Shown piece after piece: positions 15,105 through 22,165 of a stretch of 22,165 nucleotides of DNA (positions within the stretch are counted from its first letter, which is position 1; every line of letters begins with the position of its first letter). Below the pieces are notes generated by a model. It worked only from the letters and a program-made list of their open reading frames with translations, was not told the DNA's origin and ran no database searches. The position numbers and the translations under genes are program-made. The stretch lies in assembly GCA_016213425.1 (NCBI GenBank), contig JACRAI010000039.1, positions 1 to 22,165 on the forward strand, in the 5' to 3' direction. Origin of the DNA: an archaeon (GTDB taxonomy: Archaea > Nanobdellota > Nanobdellia > Woesearchaeales > ARS49).

Positions 15105-15526
15105 AAACAAAAAAATGTCCCGAATGTTCAAGCGAAGATATATTTGTAGGTAAAGATGGAGAATATATTTGCAAAGATTGCGGGCTAGTCATTGAAGAAT
15201 TTGATGATAGTTCTATTTCGTATGTTAATTTTATGGAATCTTTAGACTTTCCAGATTGTCCAAAGTGCAAAGAAGGACATCTCAAGCCAGTATTGATTGA
15301 AGAACCTTTTGATGGAACCTTTTCTTGCCCTGTTTGCGGCTTTAAAGAAAAAAGAGAGAAAAGACTGCCAGTAATAAATCTTCCAGAAAAACCAAAAAAA
15401 TGCCCTGAATGCAAAGGAGAAATAGTTGATGATGGAGATGACAGTTATTGCAAGAAATGCGGCTTAGTTGTAGAAGAAAAATTCTCAAGAACTGGTATAG
15501 GCATAGAGAAAATTGATGAAGAATAA
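15101..15526 (+). CDS. Triple zinc-ribbon protein with TFB-like ribbons
   Basis: A 141-aa acidic protein made of three C4 zinc ribbons: C6/C9 with C24/C27, C53/C56 with C76/C79, and C101/C104 with C117/C120. The first and third have the wording of the TFB/TFIIB N-terminal ribbon: KKCPECSSEDI through CKDCGLVIEE, and KKCPECKGEI through CKKCGLVVEE. TFB's ribbon contacts the RNA polymerase dock, but the cyclin-like core that binds TBP and DNA is absent here. It may therefore compete with or modulate TFB, or be another nucleic-acid or polymerase adaptor. It is the last gene of the operon with the two paralogues and starts within an ATGA overlap. Twelve cysteines, all accounted for, make the ribbon assignment strong; the role is inference. 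Confidence 0.75.
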   Translation: MKTKKCPECSSEDIFVGKDGEYICKDCGLVIEEFDDSSISYVNFMESLDFPDCPKCKEGHLKPVLIEEPFDGTFSCPVCGFKEKREKRLPVINLPEKPKKCPECKGEIVDDGDDSYCKKCGLVVEEKFSRTGIGIEKIDEE

Positions 15527-15532
15527 TTCAAA

Positions 15533-15607
15533 GTGTGCAGTTTGCAGTTTGAGGATGAAGGTGTATCCACACTGTAAACCACAAACCCTAAACTGTGAAC
15601 CTTAAAC
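15533..15607. repeat. Heptad repeat array, site 3 (inverted double array)
   Basis: Five plus-strand units (15533-15567, for example GTGTGCA, GTTTGCA, GTTTGAG) are followed after 5 bases by five units in the opposite orientation (15573-15607, for example CACAAAC, TGTGAAC, CTTAAAC). The centre GTGT-ATCC-ACAC can pair, and partial pairing of the arms is possible. It starts 7 bases after the zinc-ribbon stop. Confidence 0.7.
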
Positions 15608-15647
15608 CACTTTGGAGTGATTATTTTTGTTTTGTTTTTTTTCGCAA

Positions 15648-15658
15648 AATTTATAAAT
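15648..15658 (+). promoter_or_regulatory. TATA-like box for the small two-helix membrane protein
   Basis: AATTTATAAAT is centred about 38 bases before the ATG at 15691. GGAGGG at 15681-15686 gives a strong ribosome binding site and fixes the start. Confidence 0.5.
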
Positions 15659-15690
15659 TATTAATTGCAGTTTACTACTTGGAGGGTATT

Positions 15691-15927
15691 ATGGAAAATG
15701 GGGTGTTAACGTCATACTTGATATTAATTTTAGTTGTCTTCACGGTATTTATAACGCACGCCTTTAAGATATACGAATTACAAGTAGACAAGTACACCTT
15801 TTTTCTCACCTCCTTATTGTTCGTCGTTCTAATACTGCCTGCAGTAAAAAGCTTGAAATTCTTTGACTTAATAGAAGTAAGGAGAGAGTATAAAGCCTTA
15901 AAAAACAAATTAAAAGATAAGAATTAA
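15691..15927 (+). CDS. Small two-helix membrane protein, unknown
   Basis: A 78-aa protein with two hydrophobic segments, about residues 8-25 (SYLILILVVFTVFITHAF) and 36-53 (YTFFLTSLLFVVLILPAV), and a basic cytoplasmic tail (RREYKALKNKLKDKN). The start is chosen from the GGAGGG ribosome binding site 4 bases upstream; the longer in-frame version from 15595 runs through repeat sequence and is not credible. It lies between two heptad repeat arrays and upstream of polB. I do not recognise it. Confidence 0.6.
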   Translation: MENGVLTSYLILILVVFTVFITHAFKIYELQVDKYTFFLTSLLFVVLILPAVKSLKFFDLIEVRREYKALKNKLKDKN

Positions 15928-15936
15928 AGTAAAAAT

Positions 15937-15957
15937 TTCAAACCTATAACTCTGAAC
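15937..15957 (-). repeat. Heptad repeat array, site 4 (three units)
   Basis: Three units in phase upstream of polB: TTCAAAC, CTATAAC, then TCTGAAC (complement GTTTGAA and so on). The 14 bases of the last two recur with two differences at the polB TATA box (TTATAACTCTGATC, 15977-15990), suggesting a local duplication. Confidence 0.5.
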
Positions 15958-15973
15958 TTTTAATAACCATCAA

Positions 15974-15982
15974 ATTTATAAC
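15974..15982 (+). promoter_or_regulatory. TATA-like box for polB
   Basis: ATTTATAAC is centred about 27 bases before the ATG at 16005, so the mRNA should be leaderless or nearly so. Confidence 0.5.
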
Positions 15983-16004
15983 TCTGATCTTCGTAACGTT
16001 TTCT

Positions 16005-18425
16005 ATGCCAAATATTTTGTTTTACTTAACTGATTTAACATATAAAATAGAAAATGAAAAACCTGTCATTTATTTATTCGGAAGAACAAAAGAAGGCAAA
16101 AGAATAATCATTAAAGACACTTCTTTCCAGCCTTATTTTTATTTAATTGTAAAAGAAGAACAAGCACTTGAAAAAATAAAAAAGTTAGTTCTTGAAGATG
16201 CTAAAATTATCAAAATAGAACCTGCAAAAAAAAATTATTTTGAAAAAGAAATACTTGTTTACAAAGCAGAGGTTAATTATCCTAGCTCAGTGCCAAAATT
16301 TAAAGATGAATTAAAAAATTGGAAAGAAGTAGAAAGGGTTTTAGAGGCGGATATTCTGTTCACTAGAAGATACTTGATTGATAAAAAATTAACTCCCATG
16401 ACTCTAGTAAAAGTTGAAGGAGAACAAATAAGAGATCAAGCGAAAGTTCCAGTATTTCTAGCAAAAAAAATTTATCAAGATGATGAAAATTCAATTATTC
16501 AACCTAAAATTTTAGCATTAGATATTGAAACTTACAACCCTGAAGGAAAAAAGATGAATCCGGACAGGAATCCAATAATAATGCTAGCTCTAAAAGGTGA
16601 AAAATTTGAAAAAGTGCTTACTTGGAAAAGAATTGATGGAAAAAATATAGACGTGCTAAACAGTGAAGCAGACTTGTTGCAAAGATTTAAAGAAATAATA
16701 GAAGAAGAACAACCAGACATAATTACCGGATATTATAGTGATGGCTTTGACCTTCCGTATATTAGAGCCAGAGCGGACAAGTATAAAATTAAACTCGATT
16801 TGGGCTGGGATTTTTCAGAGTTAAGTATTAAAGGCAGAACAGAAAAAACTGCTGAAATAAAAGGAATAATTCACGTTGACATTCTAAAATTTATTAGGAG
16901 GGTTATGAGAACAACTCTAAATACTGACACTTATGACTTAGAAAGTGTCTCACAAGAATTGTTAGGGGCTCACAAACATGAAGTTCATTTAGATTTGCTT
17001 GCGCAAACTTGGGATAAAGAAGATAAAAAGCAACTAAAAGTTTTCGCGGAATATAACTTACACGATTCAGAATTATGCTATCAATTATGCAACAAGTTAT
17101 TATCTAACATGCTAGGACTTGTTAAAATAATTAGTCTCCCTTTATTTGATGTTCAAAGAATGTCCTTCTCACAATTAGTAGAATGGTACACGATTAAGAA
17201 AGCGCAAGAATTTAATGAATTAATCCCTAACAAACCAGGATTTTACACTCAGCAAGAAAGAAACAAAAAAAGACTTCACGGAGCCTTTGTTTACAAACCA
17301 ATACCTGGGCTATATTCTAATATGGTTGTGTTTGATTACAGAAGCTTATACCCTAGTATAATTGCGTCACACAACATATCCATAGGCACAGTTAATGGAG
17401 AAAATTGTAAAGAAAAAGAAACCGTACCTACAGAGTATGGAGAAGCTTATGTTTGCAAAGATAAAAAAGGTTTTCTATCAGTAATAATTGGGGAAATCAT
17501 TTCAAGAAGAGCGGAAATTAAAGATGCTTTAAAGAAAAAACCAGATAGTTTTCTTAAAGCAAGAAGTGAAGCGTTAAAACTTTTAGCAAATTCTTTCTAC
17601 GGATATCTTGCATTCTCCCTTGCAAGATGGTATTGTTTTGAAGGTGCAGAAGCAACAACTGCCTGGGCGCGTTATTATGTTCAAGATGTGATTAAAAAAG
17701 CAAAAGATTCAGGCTTCAAAGTATTATATGCAGATACAGATAGTGCCTTTTTATTATTGGAAAATAAAACAAAAAAAGATGCGTTAAAGTTTTGTGAAGA
17801 CATAAATGAAAAACTTCCTGGTTTGATGGAGTTAGAATTGCAAGGTTATTATCCTTCAGGATTATTTGTTGGAACAAAAGGCACTGGCACCGGAGCAAAA
17901 AAGAAGTACGCATTACTTGATGAGAACTCTAAAGTTATAGTTAAAGGATTCGAGACTGTTAGAAGAAATTGGAGTTTTATTGCAAAAGAAGTTCAAAAAG
18001 AAGTTCTAGATATAATTTTGAAAGAACAAAATAAGCAAAAAGCACTAAAATACGTTAAAGAAACAGTCAAAAGCTTAGAAAAAAATCAAACCGAAATAAG
18101 CAAGTTAATTATATCGACTCAATTACAAAAACCTATTGAAGAATATGAAAGTATAGGCCCCCACGTTGCTGCAGCCCAAATACTTGAGAAAAAAGGAGAG
18201 TCTGTAGTTCCAGGAATGATGCTCAAATTCGTAATTTGTAAAGGCGAAGGAAAAATAAGAGATAAAGTAAAACTTCCTGAAGATGTAAAACAAGAAGATT
18301 ATGATGGCGACTATTATATTGAACACCAAATAATTCCTTCAGTAGAAACAATCTTCACAGTTTTAGGGATTGATGTGCAAAAAGAACTAAAAGAAAAGGA
18401 TCAAAAAACATTAGGAGACTTTTAA
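16005..18425 (+). CDS. polB: Family B DNA polymerase with 3'-5' exonuclease
   Basis: An 806-aa replicative-type polymerase with all expected motifs in order. Exonuclease: LDIET (D173, E175), ExoII TGYYSDGFDLPY (D249), ExoIII YNLHD (Y350, D354). Polymerase: motif A DYRSLYPS (starting D444), motif B KLLANSFYGY, motif C YADTDS (D577, D579), and the KGFETVRRNW segment near residue 650. All catalytic aspartates are present, so both polymerisation and proofreading should work. In ExoII the usual asparagine (N-x3-F-D) is tyrosine and KGxExxRRDW has Asn for Asp, both minor variants. Length is in the usual archaeal PolB range. It appears monocistronic. Confidence 0.97.
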   Translation: MPNILFYLTDLTYKIENEKPVIYLFGRTKEGKRIIIKDTSFQPYFYLIVKEEQALEKIKKLVLEDAKIIKIEPAKKNYFEKEILVYKAEVNYPSSVPKFKDELKNWKEVERVLEADILFTRRYLIDKKLTPMTLVKVEGEQIRDQAKVPVFLAKKIYQDDENSIIQPKILALDIETYNPEGKKMNPDRNPIIMLALKGEKFEKVLTWKRIDGKNIDVLNSEADLLQRFKEIIEEEQPDIITGYYSDGFDLPYIRARADKYKIKLDLGWDFSELSIKGRTEKTAEIKGIIHVDILKFIRRVMRTTLNTDTYDLESVSQELLGAHKHEVHLDLLAQTWDKEDKKQLKVFAEYNLHDSELCYQLCNKLLSNMLGLVKIISLPLFDVQRMSFSQLVEWYTIKKAQEFNELIPNKPGFYTQQERNKKRLHGAFVYKPIPGLYSNMVVFDYRSLYPSIIASHNISIGTVNGENCKEKETVPTEYGEAYVCKDKKGFLSVIIGEIISRRAEIKDALKKKPDSFLKARSEALKLLANSFYGYLAFSLARWYCFEGAEATTAWARYYVQDVIKKAKDSGFKVLYADTDSAFLLLENKTKKDALKFCEDINEKLPGLMELELQGYYPSGLFVGTKGTGTGAKKKYALLDENSKVIVKGFETVRRNWSFIAKEVQKEVLDIILKEQNKQKALKYVKETVKSLEKNQTEISKLIISTQLQKPIEEYESIGPHVAAAQILEKKGESVVPGMMLKFVICKGEGKIRDKVKLPEDVKQEDYDGDYYIEHQIIPSVETIFTVLGIDVQKELKEKDQKTLGDF

Positions 18426-18468
18426 TAATAACAGAGGTGAATAATTTTTAATAATGATAAAAAAATAA

Positions 18469-18477
18469 TTATTTAAA
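18469..18477 (+). promoter_or_regulatory. TATA-like box for the large lipoprotein
   Basis: TTATTTAAA is centred about 26 bases before the ATG at 18500, indicating a leaderless mRNA. Confidence 0.5.
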
Positions 18478-18499
18478 CATTACTTACCTTTTTATTTTC

Positions 18500-20143
18500 A
18501 TGAGTTTAAGCGAGTTAATTAAAAAAGTAGCTTTAAGTCTTACAGCAGGAACATTCTTGCTACCTGCCGCAGGTTGCAAACCGCTTGTATGGCCATTAAA
18601 TAAAAATAAAGACGATCTAACAGTTCAAGTGTTACCTTTAAACATTGATAACCGAAAAATAGTCAACGCCGAGTTTTCTCCCGATGGCCTGAATTATTTG
18701 TTTGAACTTCCCGAAAATAAAGATAGAAGTCAAGTATTTACGTATAACTTTGTTGATTTCTCTTTTTCAAAAATAACTGAATTTGAATTAAATTCAAATC
18801 AATTAAAAATTAATATTCCTAGAAGATTTTTTATTAATGATCATTTTGTTGCGTTTAACAATTCTCAAGACAACATAAACCAAGTCAATCTCACTTCAAA
18901 AATTTTTGATTTGCAAGGAAAAACTGTGAAAGAATTCAATGAATTTAGTGTAGATTATTCAGTTAAAAATATAGATAATGAAGATTTTGTGTTTGTTCAA
19001 AGTATGGACAATAATAAAGGATCTTGTATAATTTACAACTTAAAAACAGAAGAATCCAGAATCATCAGCGATCCTTTTAAGAGTTATACTTATGCTTTCT
19101 TTTTAGGTGGAGGAAAATCAATAATCGGTGTATCTGACTCTAACACTGGTAATGATTATATAATTTACCATGATGCCAAATTGATTAATGGCAAAGATCC
19201 TGTGTTGGTTGCAGGACAAAAAGTTTCATTTGAGGCTATGCTAGGCAAGAATAAACTTCTAGTAAAAACATTAAATAAATCGAGCAATGAAACTAGCTTA
19301 GGTATTTATGACATATCTTCAAAAAGTGTGATTCCAAAAATAGTTTATACTCAGTTTGGAACAATAGATATTGAGGATATTGATGAAGATTTATTTGCAT
19401 TTAAAACGTATGATTTTTCTTCAAGAAAAGAAGAAGTTGCTTATTATGATTTGGTCAGAAATCTTGTTGTATCTTTACCTTCAAACAATTCAATCTCGGA
19501 TTTAGAAGATGTTGTAAAATTACAGAATGGAGATATTTTAATAAAATACTCTGATTTTTCAGGAAAACAAAAAATATCAATATATGACTCTCAAACAAAA
19601 ATGTTTACAGATTTGTTAGAAAAAGATTACGTGGGAGAATTATTAGTTAATACTTCAAAAACAAAATTTGCGGTTGAATACTCTGCAAGTCCTGGAAATG
19701 AAATGCTTGTTTACGATCAATCAGGAACTCAAAAAGTATTCGGAAAACTCAGTCCTGTTCCGATTCCATTAGTGTGGTATGGAAACCAACTGGTTTACAG
19801 AAGCGGATCTGTTGAAGCGTTAATTTATGACGGTTCCCCAATACAAAAAGAAGTCTTGCAAGGCAATAGAGATATAATGATGAACGTATTAACTAGTAAT
19901 GACACAATTTTATTTCTTCTAGAAGATTACACAACTAAAAAACAAACAATTGTTGATTATGACTTGAGCGGCAGAACAAAAACAATAAATTTCAAAATAA
20001 ATCAGGATTCATACTTAGAGCTAAACTCTATTTCCCCAGATAAAAAAATACTTTTGTTTAATTCTGAAGACAAAAATACTGGAAAAAGATCATACCAATT
20101 TTATAATAAAAGAGCAAACAGTTTAAGAAAAATAGGAGACTAG
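18500..20143 (+). CDS. Secreted lipoprotein, probable beta-propeller
   Basis: A 547-aa protein with a signal peptide: a basic N-terminus (ELIKKVA), a hydrophobic core, and lipobox AAGC ending at Cys26, so it is probably lipid-anchored outside the membrane. The rest is beta-rich and repetitive, with segments such as VNAEFSPDGLNYLFEL, LNSISPDKKILLFNSED and several motifs ending in YD or YN (IYDISSK, YYDLVRN, IYDSQTK, VYDQSGT), as in TolB/WD40-like beta-propeller blades of about 45 residues. No catalytic motif is visible. The role could be protein or glycan binding at the surface. Monocistronic; it converges on a small minus-strand gene. Confidence 0.72.
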   Translation: MSLSELIKKVALSLTAGTFLLPAAGCKPLVWPLNKNKDDLTVQVLPLNIDNRKIVNAEFSPDGLNYLFELPENKDRSQVFTYNFVDFSFSKITEFELNSNQLKINIPRRFFINDHFVAFNNSQDNINQVNLTSKIFDLQGKTVKEFNEFSVDYSVKNIDNEDFVFVQSMDNNKGSCIIYNLKTEESRIISDPFKSYTYAFFLGGGKSIIGVSDSNTGNDYIIYHDAKLINGKDPVLVAGQKVSFEAMLGKNKLLVKTLNKSSNETSLGIYDISSKSVIPKIVYTQFGTIDIEDIDEDLFAFKTYDFSSRKEEVAYYDLVRNLVVSLPSNNSISDLEDVVKLQNGDILIKYSDFSGKQKISIYDSQTKMFTDLLEKDYVGELLVNTSKTKFAVEYSASPGNEMLVYDQSGTQKVFGKLSPVPIPLVWYGNQLVYRSGSVEALIYDGSPIQKEVLQGNRDIMMNVLTSNDTILFLLEDYTTKKQTIVDYDLSGRTKTINFKINQDSYLELNSISPDKKILLFNSEDKNTGKRSYQFYNKRANSLRKIGD

Positions 20144-20157
20144 AATTCAAAGATTTA

Positions 20158-20496
20158 TTAATTGTAATTCTTGAATATTTCTACTGGCGTATTGTGTGTT
20201 TCTATTTGAATAAAATAGATTTCTTTAAATTGTTCGAGATATTTTTTTATTATTTTCAAAGTGGAAAGAAGTCCTGCGTTTTCCATTCTTATTCCATCTG
20301 GGTACTCGTTAAACTCATAACTTCTAGCGAGTCTTCGTATTTCTTCAGAACTAGCATTTAAAGGTAAATCAAAAATTTTATCTGCTTTCAAACCACTGCC
20401 CCATCTTAATCTCTTTAATTCATCACTTTGTAAAATTGAGTCTATGCTTTCCTGTCTTACAAAATCTTTGAATTGGGCAATTAATTTATAACTCAT
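20158..20496 (-). CDS. Small unknown protein
   Basis: A 112-aa soluble protein of mixed alpha/beta character, starting MSYKLIAQFKDFVRQESI, with a charged middle (ELKRLRWGSGLKADKIF, SEEIRRLARSYEFNEY) and a strand near the end (EIYFIQIETHN). No family recognised. A TATA-like box 28 bases before the ATG supports the start and a leaderless mRNA. It is divergent from the MBL-fold gene. Confidence 0.6.
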   Translation of the reverse strand: MSYKLIAQFKDFVRQESIDSILQSDELKRLRWGSGLKADKIFDLPLNASSEEIRRLARSYEFNEYPDGIRMENAGLLSTLKIIKKYLEQFKEIYFIQIETHNTPVEIFKNYN

Positions 20497-20518
20497 AAGT
20501 TTTTGAAAATTTTAACTA

Positions 20519-20528
20519 ATTTATAAAT
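20519..20528 (-). promoter_or_regulatory. TATA-like box for the small unknown gene
   Basis: ATTTATAAAT is centred about 28 bases from the ATG at 20496, back to back with the promoter of the MBL-fold gene. Confidence 0.5.
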
Positions 20529-20542
20529 ATTCGGGGAAACGT

Positions 20543-20549
20543 TTTTATA
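20543..20549 (+). promoter_or_regulatory. TATA-like box for the MBL-fold gene
   Basis: TTTTATA, preceded by GGGGAAACG as a likely B recognition element, is centred about 26 bases before the ATG at 20572. Confidence 0.55.
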
Positions 20550-20571
20550 CTACATTTATTAATATTGATTA

Positions 20572-21360
20572 ATGCAAATTACTTTTTTAGGCACAGCAGG
20601 CAATCTAGGAGTTATTTCTAAATTTGATCACTTAAGCGGTGGAATAATAATAAAACAGGATGAAACCCAGTTACACTTAGACCCTGGAGTAGGAGCTTTA
20701 GCAAATGCAAGAAAGTTTGAAGTAAACTTAAGAGAAAACACTGCAATCCTAGTTTCAAATTCGCATCTTAACAGGTGTTCAGAGTTAAATCCAGTAATTT
20801 CCGCAATGACTCATGAAGGTCTAGATCCTCAAGGGGTATTAATTGTTAATCCTAACAATCCTTTATTGTTAGAAAAATACAGAAATTTTACTGAGAGAAC
20901 AATGTTTGCCGAACCCAGTAAAAAAATAGGTGTAGAAGAATTCACCATAACTCCATTGAAAACAACAAGCGAAAGTTTAGGCTATAAAATAGAAGCAAAT
21001 AATGTCGTTATATCTTATACAGGTGATACAAATTATTCCACAGAAGTTGTAGATCAATACTTAAGAAGTAATGTTTTAATCTTGAATGCAGCAAACACGT
21101 TCAGTCAATCAGGAGAAGGTCTTAATAGTGGAGATATCGTGACTATATTAAAACAAATCAAGCCAGATTTAGCAGTAATAACTCATTACGGAAAATCCAT
21201 TATTCAAAATAACCCATTATATGAAGCTAGAGAAATACAAAAACAAAGCAAAGTTTCAGTGCTAGCAGCAAAAGAAGGAATGAGAATAGACCCAACTGCC
21301 TATTTAGGTGAAAGCCGACAGAGAATTCTTCAATTTATTACAAGAAAATCCACAGAATAA
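20572..21360 (+). CDS. MBL-fold (metallo-beta-lactamase-like) protein with eroded metal ligands
   Basis: A 262-aa protein starting MQITFLGTAG, as in RNase Z-like and other MBL-fold hydrolases. The usual HxHxDH motif after the ILVS strand is changed: residues 61-68 read VSNSHLNR, keeping one histidine (H65) of the set. The metal-bridging aspartate is present (D152 in YTGDTNYS) and so is the last histidine (H205 in VITHYGK), but the histidines expected before GYKI (LKTTSES) and in the GLNSGD segment are missing. The fold is likely right, whereas dinuclear zinc hydrolysis is doubtful. It may be a binding pseudo-enzyme or use another metal arrangement. It overlaps the convergent presenilin-like gene by 23 bases at the 3' end. 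Confidence 0.75.
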   Translation: MQITFLGTAGNLGVISKFDHLSGGIIIKQDETQLHLDPGVGALANARKFEVNLRENTAILVSNSHLNRCSELNPVISAMTHEGLDPQGVLIVNPNNPLLLEKYRNFTERTMFAEPSKKIGVEEFTITPLKTTSESLGYKIEANNVVISYTGDTNYSTEVVDQYLRSNVLILNAANTFSQSGEGLNSGDIVTILKQIKPDLAVITHYGKSIIQNNPLYEAREIQKQSKVSVLAAKEGMRIDPTAYLGESRQRILQFITRKSTE

Positions 21361-22165
21361 AATATCCAATAAAACATCCTGCGCTAATAAAAGGCATAGC
21401 GGGATAAAAAACATTTTTTTTAGCAAGAAAAAATAATAACGCTAAAGCTAAGGTTGCTAAAAAAGATATAATCAATGCATTAAATCCATAAACTGCAAAT
21501 GCAACTCCAGAGAAGATTATTGGAAAACCTATATCTCCACCTCCAAGAATTGCAACAGAGTGTTTTGTTTTGGGTTTTTGATTCTGAGTTTGAAGTAAGA
21601 GCTGTGTGGGTTGTAGTATTTTAGGAAATTTGTAAGGCAAAGCTAAGCCTGCAAATAATCCGTTTTCTGCCTGAGCTTTTGCAAGGGTGATCATGTGCTT
21701 GCTTTTCAAAACTGCATACATATCATAAAAAGAAATTAAGAGTAACAAAATAAATGATGTGCTTATTGTAAGTAATGGAATAAAAATTATTCCTAACCCG
21801 CTATACAAAAACAATTCAGTGAAATTATGTAAGTAAAAATTATTCTTGAACAACTTAAAATATGCAAGTATTAAAGCTAAAATAAATGCAATGATTGAAG
21901 GAAGAAAAGCACCAAAAGCAATGTGCAAGCATAATAATAGTGCTAAAAAAAACCAAACTTTCATCAATTTAAAAAATTTGAACTTAAGGATTCCTAAAAA
22001 TATCAATGTTCCAAATAGTATTGCAACAACAACCATTCCAACAGTTTGTTTAGGACTCAACTCAGGCCTTTCAACACCAACACCAAGAACACTAGGTAAA
22101 GGTTTCCAAAATAGACCTCCATCAGTTTTAGTTAAATAATTATTCGTAACAAATAATCCTATGAT
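21338..22165 (-). CDS. Presenilin/SPP-family intramembrane aspartyl protease, 5' end outside the window
   Basis: A polytopic membrane protein with both signatures of family A22 proteases: the YD motif in ISFYDMYAVLKSKHM and the GxGD motif in ILGGGDIGFPIIFSG, each aspartate at a hydrophobic segment. A PAL-like motif follows (FYPAMPF). It cuts membrane-embedded peptides. The frame is open from 21338 to the right edge (275 residues visible), beginning IIGLFVTNNYL, so the start lies beyond the window; a TTG at 22060 is therefore not the start. The cytoplasmic loop between the YD and GxGD helices contains QTQNQKPKTK, encoded by heptad repeat sequence. Archaeal presenilin homologues are typically about 300 aa. 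It converges on the MBL-fold gene with a 23-base overlap. Confidence 0.85.
   Translation of the reverse strand: MIGLFVTNNYLTKTDGGLFWKPLPSVLGVGVERPELSPKQTVGMVVVAILFGTLIFLGILKFKFFKLMKVWFFLALLLCLHIAFGAFLPSIIAFILALILAYFKLFKNNFYLHNFTELFLYSGLGIIFIPLLTISTSFILLLLISFYDMYAVLKSKHMITLAKAQAENGLFAGLALPYKFPKILQPTQLLLQTQNQKPKTKHSVAILGGGDIGFPIIFSGVAFAVYGFNALIISFLATLALALLFFLAKKNVFYPAMPFISAGCFIGYFILWIFL
21560..21608 (+). repeat. Heptad repeat array, site 5, within the presenilin-type gene
   Basis: Plus-strand units in 7-base phase include GTTTTGG (21567), GTTTTTG (21574), ATTCTGA (21581), GTTTGAA (21588) and GTAAGAG (21595), the same family as the other arrays. They encode a polar Gln/Lys/Thr loop on the minus strand without breaking the frame. 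Confidence 0.55.

Overview
The window looks like part of an archaeal chromosome. It is AT-rich and gene-dense. The archaeal markers are RNA polymerase subunit N, a leucyl-tRNA synthetase of the archaeal/eukaryotic type, a family B DNA polymerase, an archaeal-type NMN adenylyltransferase, a double-length Lrp-like regulator and a presenilin-type protease. Many genes have an AT-rich TATA-like box centred about 24-28 bases before the start codon, as expected for leaderless archaeal mRNAs. Genes inside operons or with longer leaders tend to have GGAGG- or GGTG-like ribosome binding sites. Gene content and style suggest a DPANN-type archaeon (Woesearchaeota/Pacearchaeota-like), but this is inference and no rRNA is present to test it.

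Layout. Positions 1-700 hold a short AbrB-PhoU-like regulator on the minus strand, divergent from a tight four-gene plus-strand operon at 777-3955: NMN adenylyltransferase, Hanks-type protein kinase, MIDAS-bearing VWA protein and a pyruvate-kinase-like TIM barrel without the usual C-terminal domain. Positions 3972-6955 are minus strand: a single-pass membrane protein, a divergent Nudix-like protein and a tandem Lrp/AsnC regulator. Rpo10 (7117-7314) stands alone, followed by what I read as a decayed small membrane-protein gene on the minus strand (7356-7693). A HAD phosphatase, a secreted lipoprotein and LeuRS follow on the plus strand to 12373. A small Xre-type HTH gene and a minus-strand VapBC toxin-antitoxin pair occupy 12449-13347. 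An endonuclease IV-like gene comes next, then a compact operon of two paralogous unknown proteins plus a triple zinc-ribbon protein (14399-15526), a small two-helix membrane protein, PolB, a second large lipoprotein, a small unknown protein, an MBL-fold protein with eroded metal ligands, and a presenilin-type protease cut by the right edge.

Two things stand out. First, the kinase/VWA/pyruvate-kinase-like/NadM operon, joined by ATGA overlaps, looks like an undescribed signalling or metabolic module. Second, there is a dispersed repeat family with strict 7-base periodicity (consensus GTTTGAR or its complement). It occurs at five sites: in three gaps between genes, at the stop codon of leuS, and apparently in frame inside the presenilin-type gene. 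A further candidate module is the paralogue-pair plus zinc-ribbon operon, whose ribbons resemble the N-terminal ribbon of TFB. No tRNA, rRNA, insertion sequence or CRISPR array was seen.
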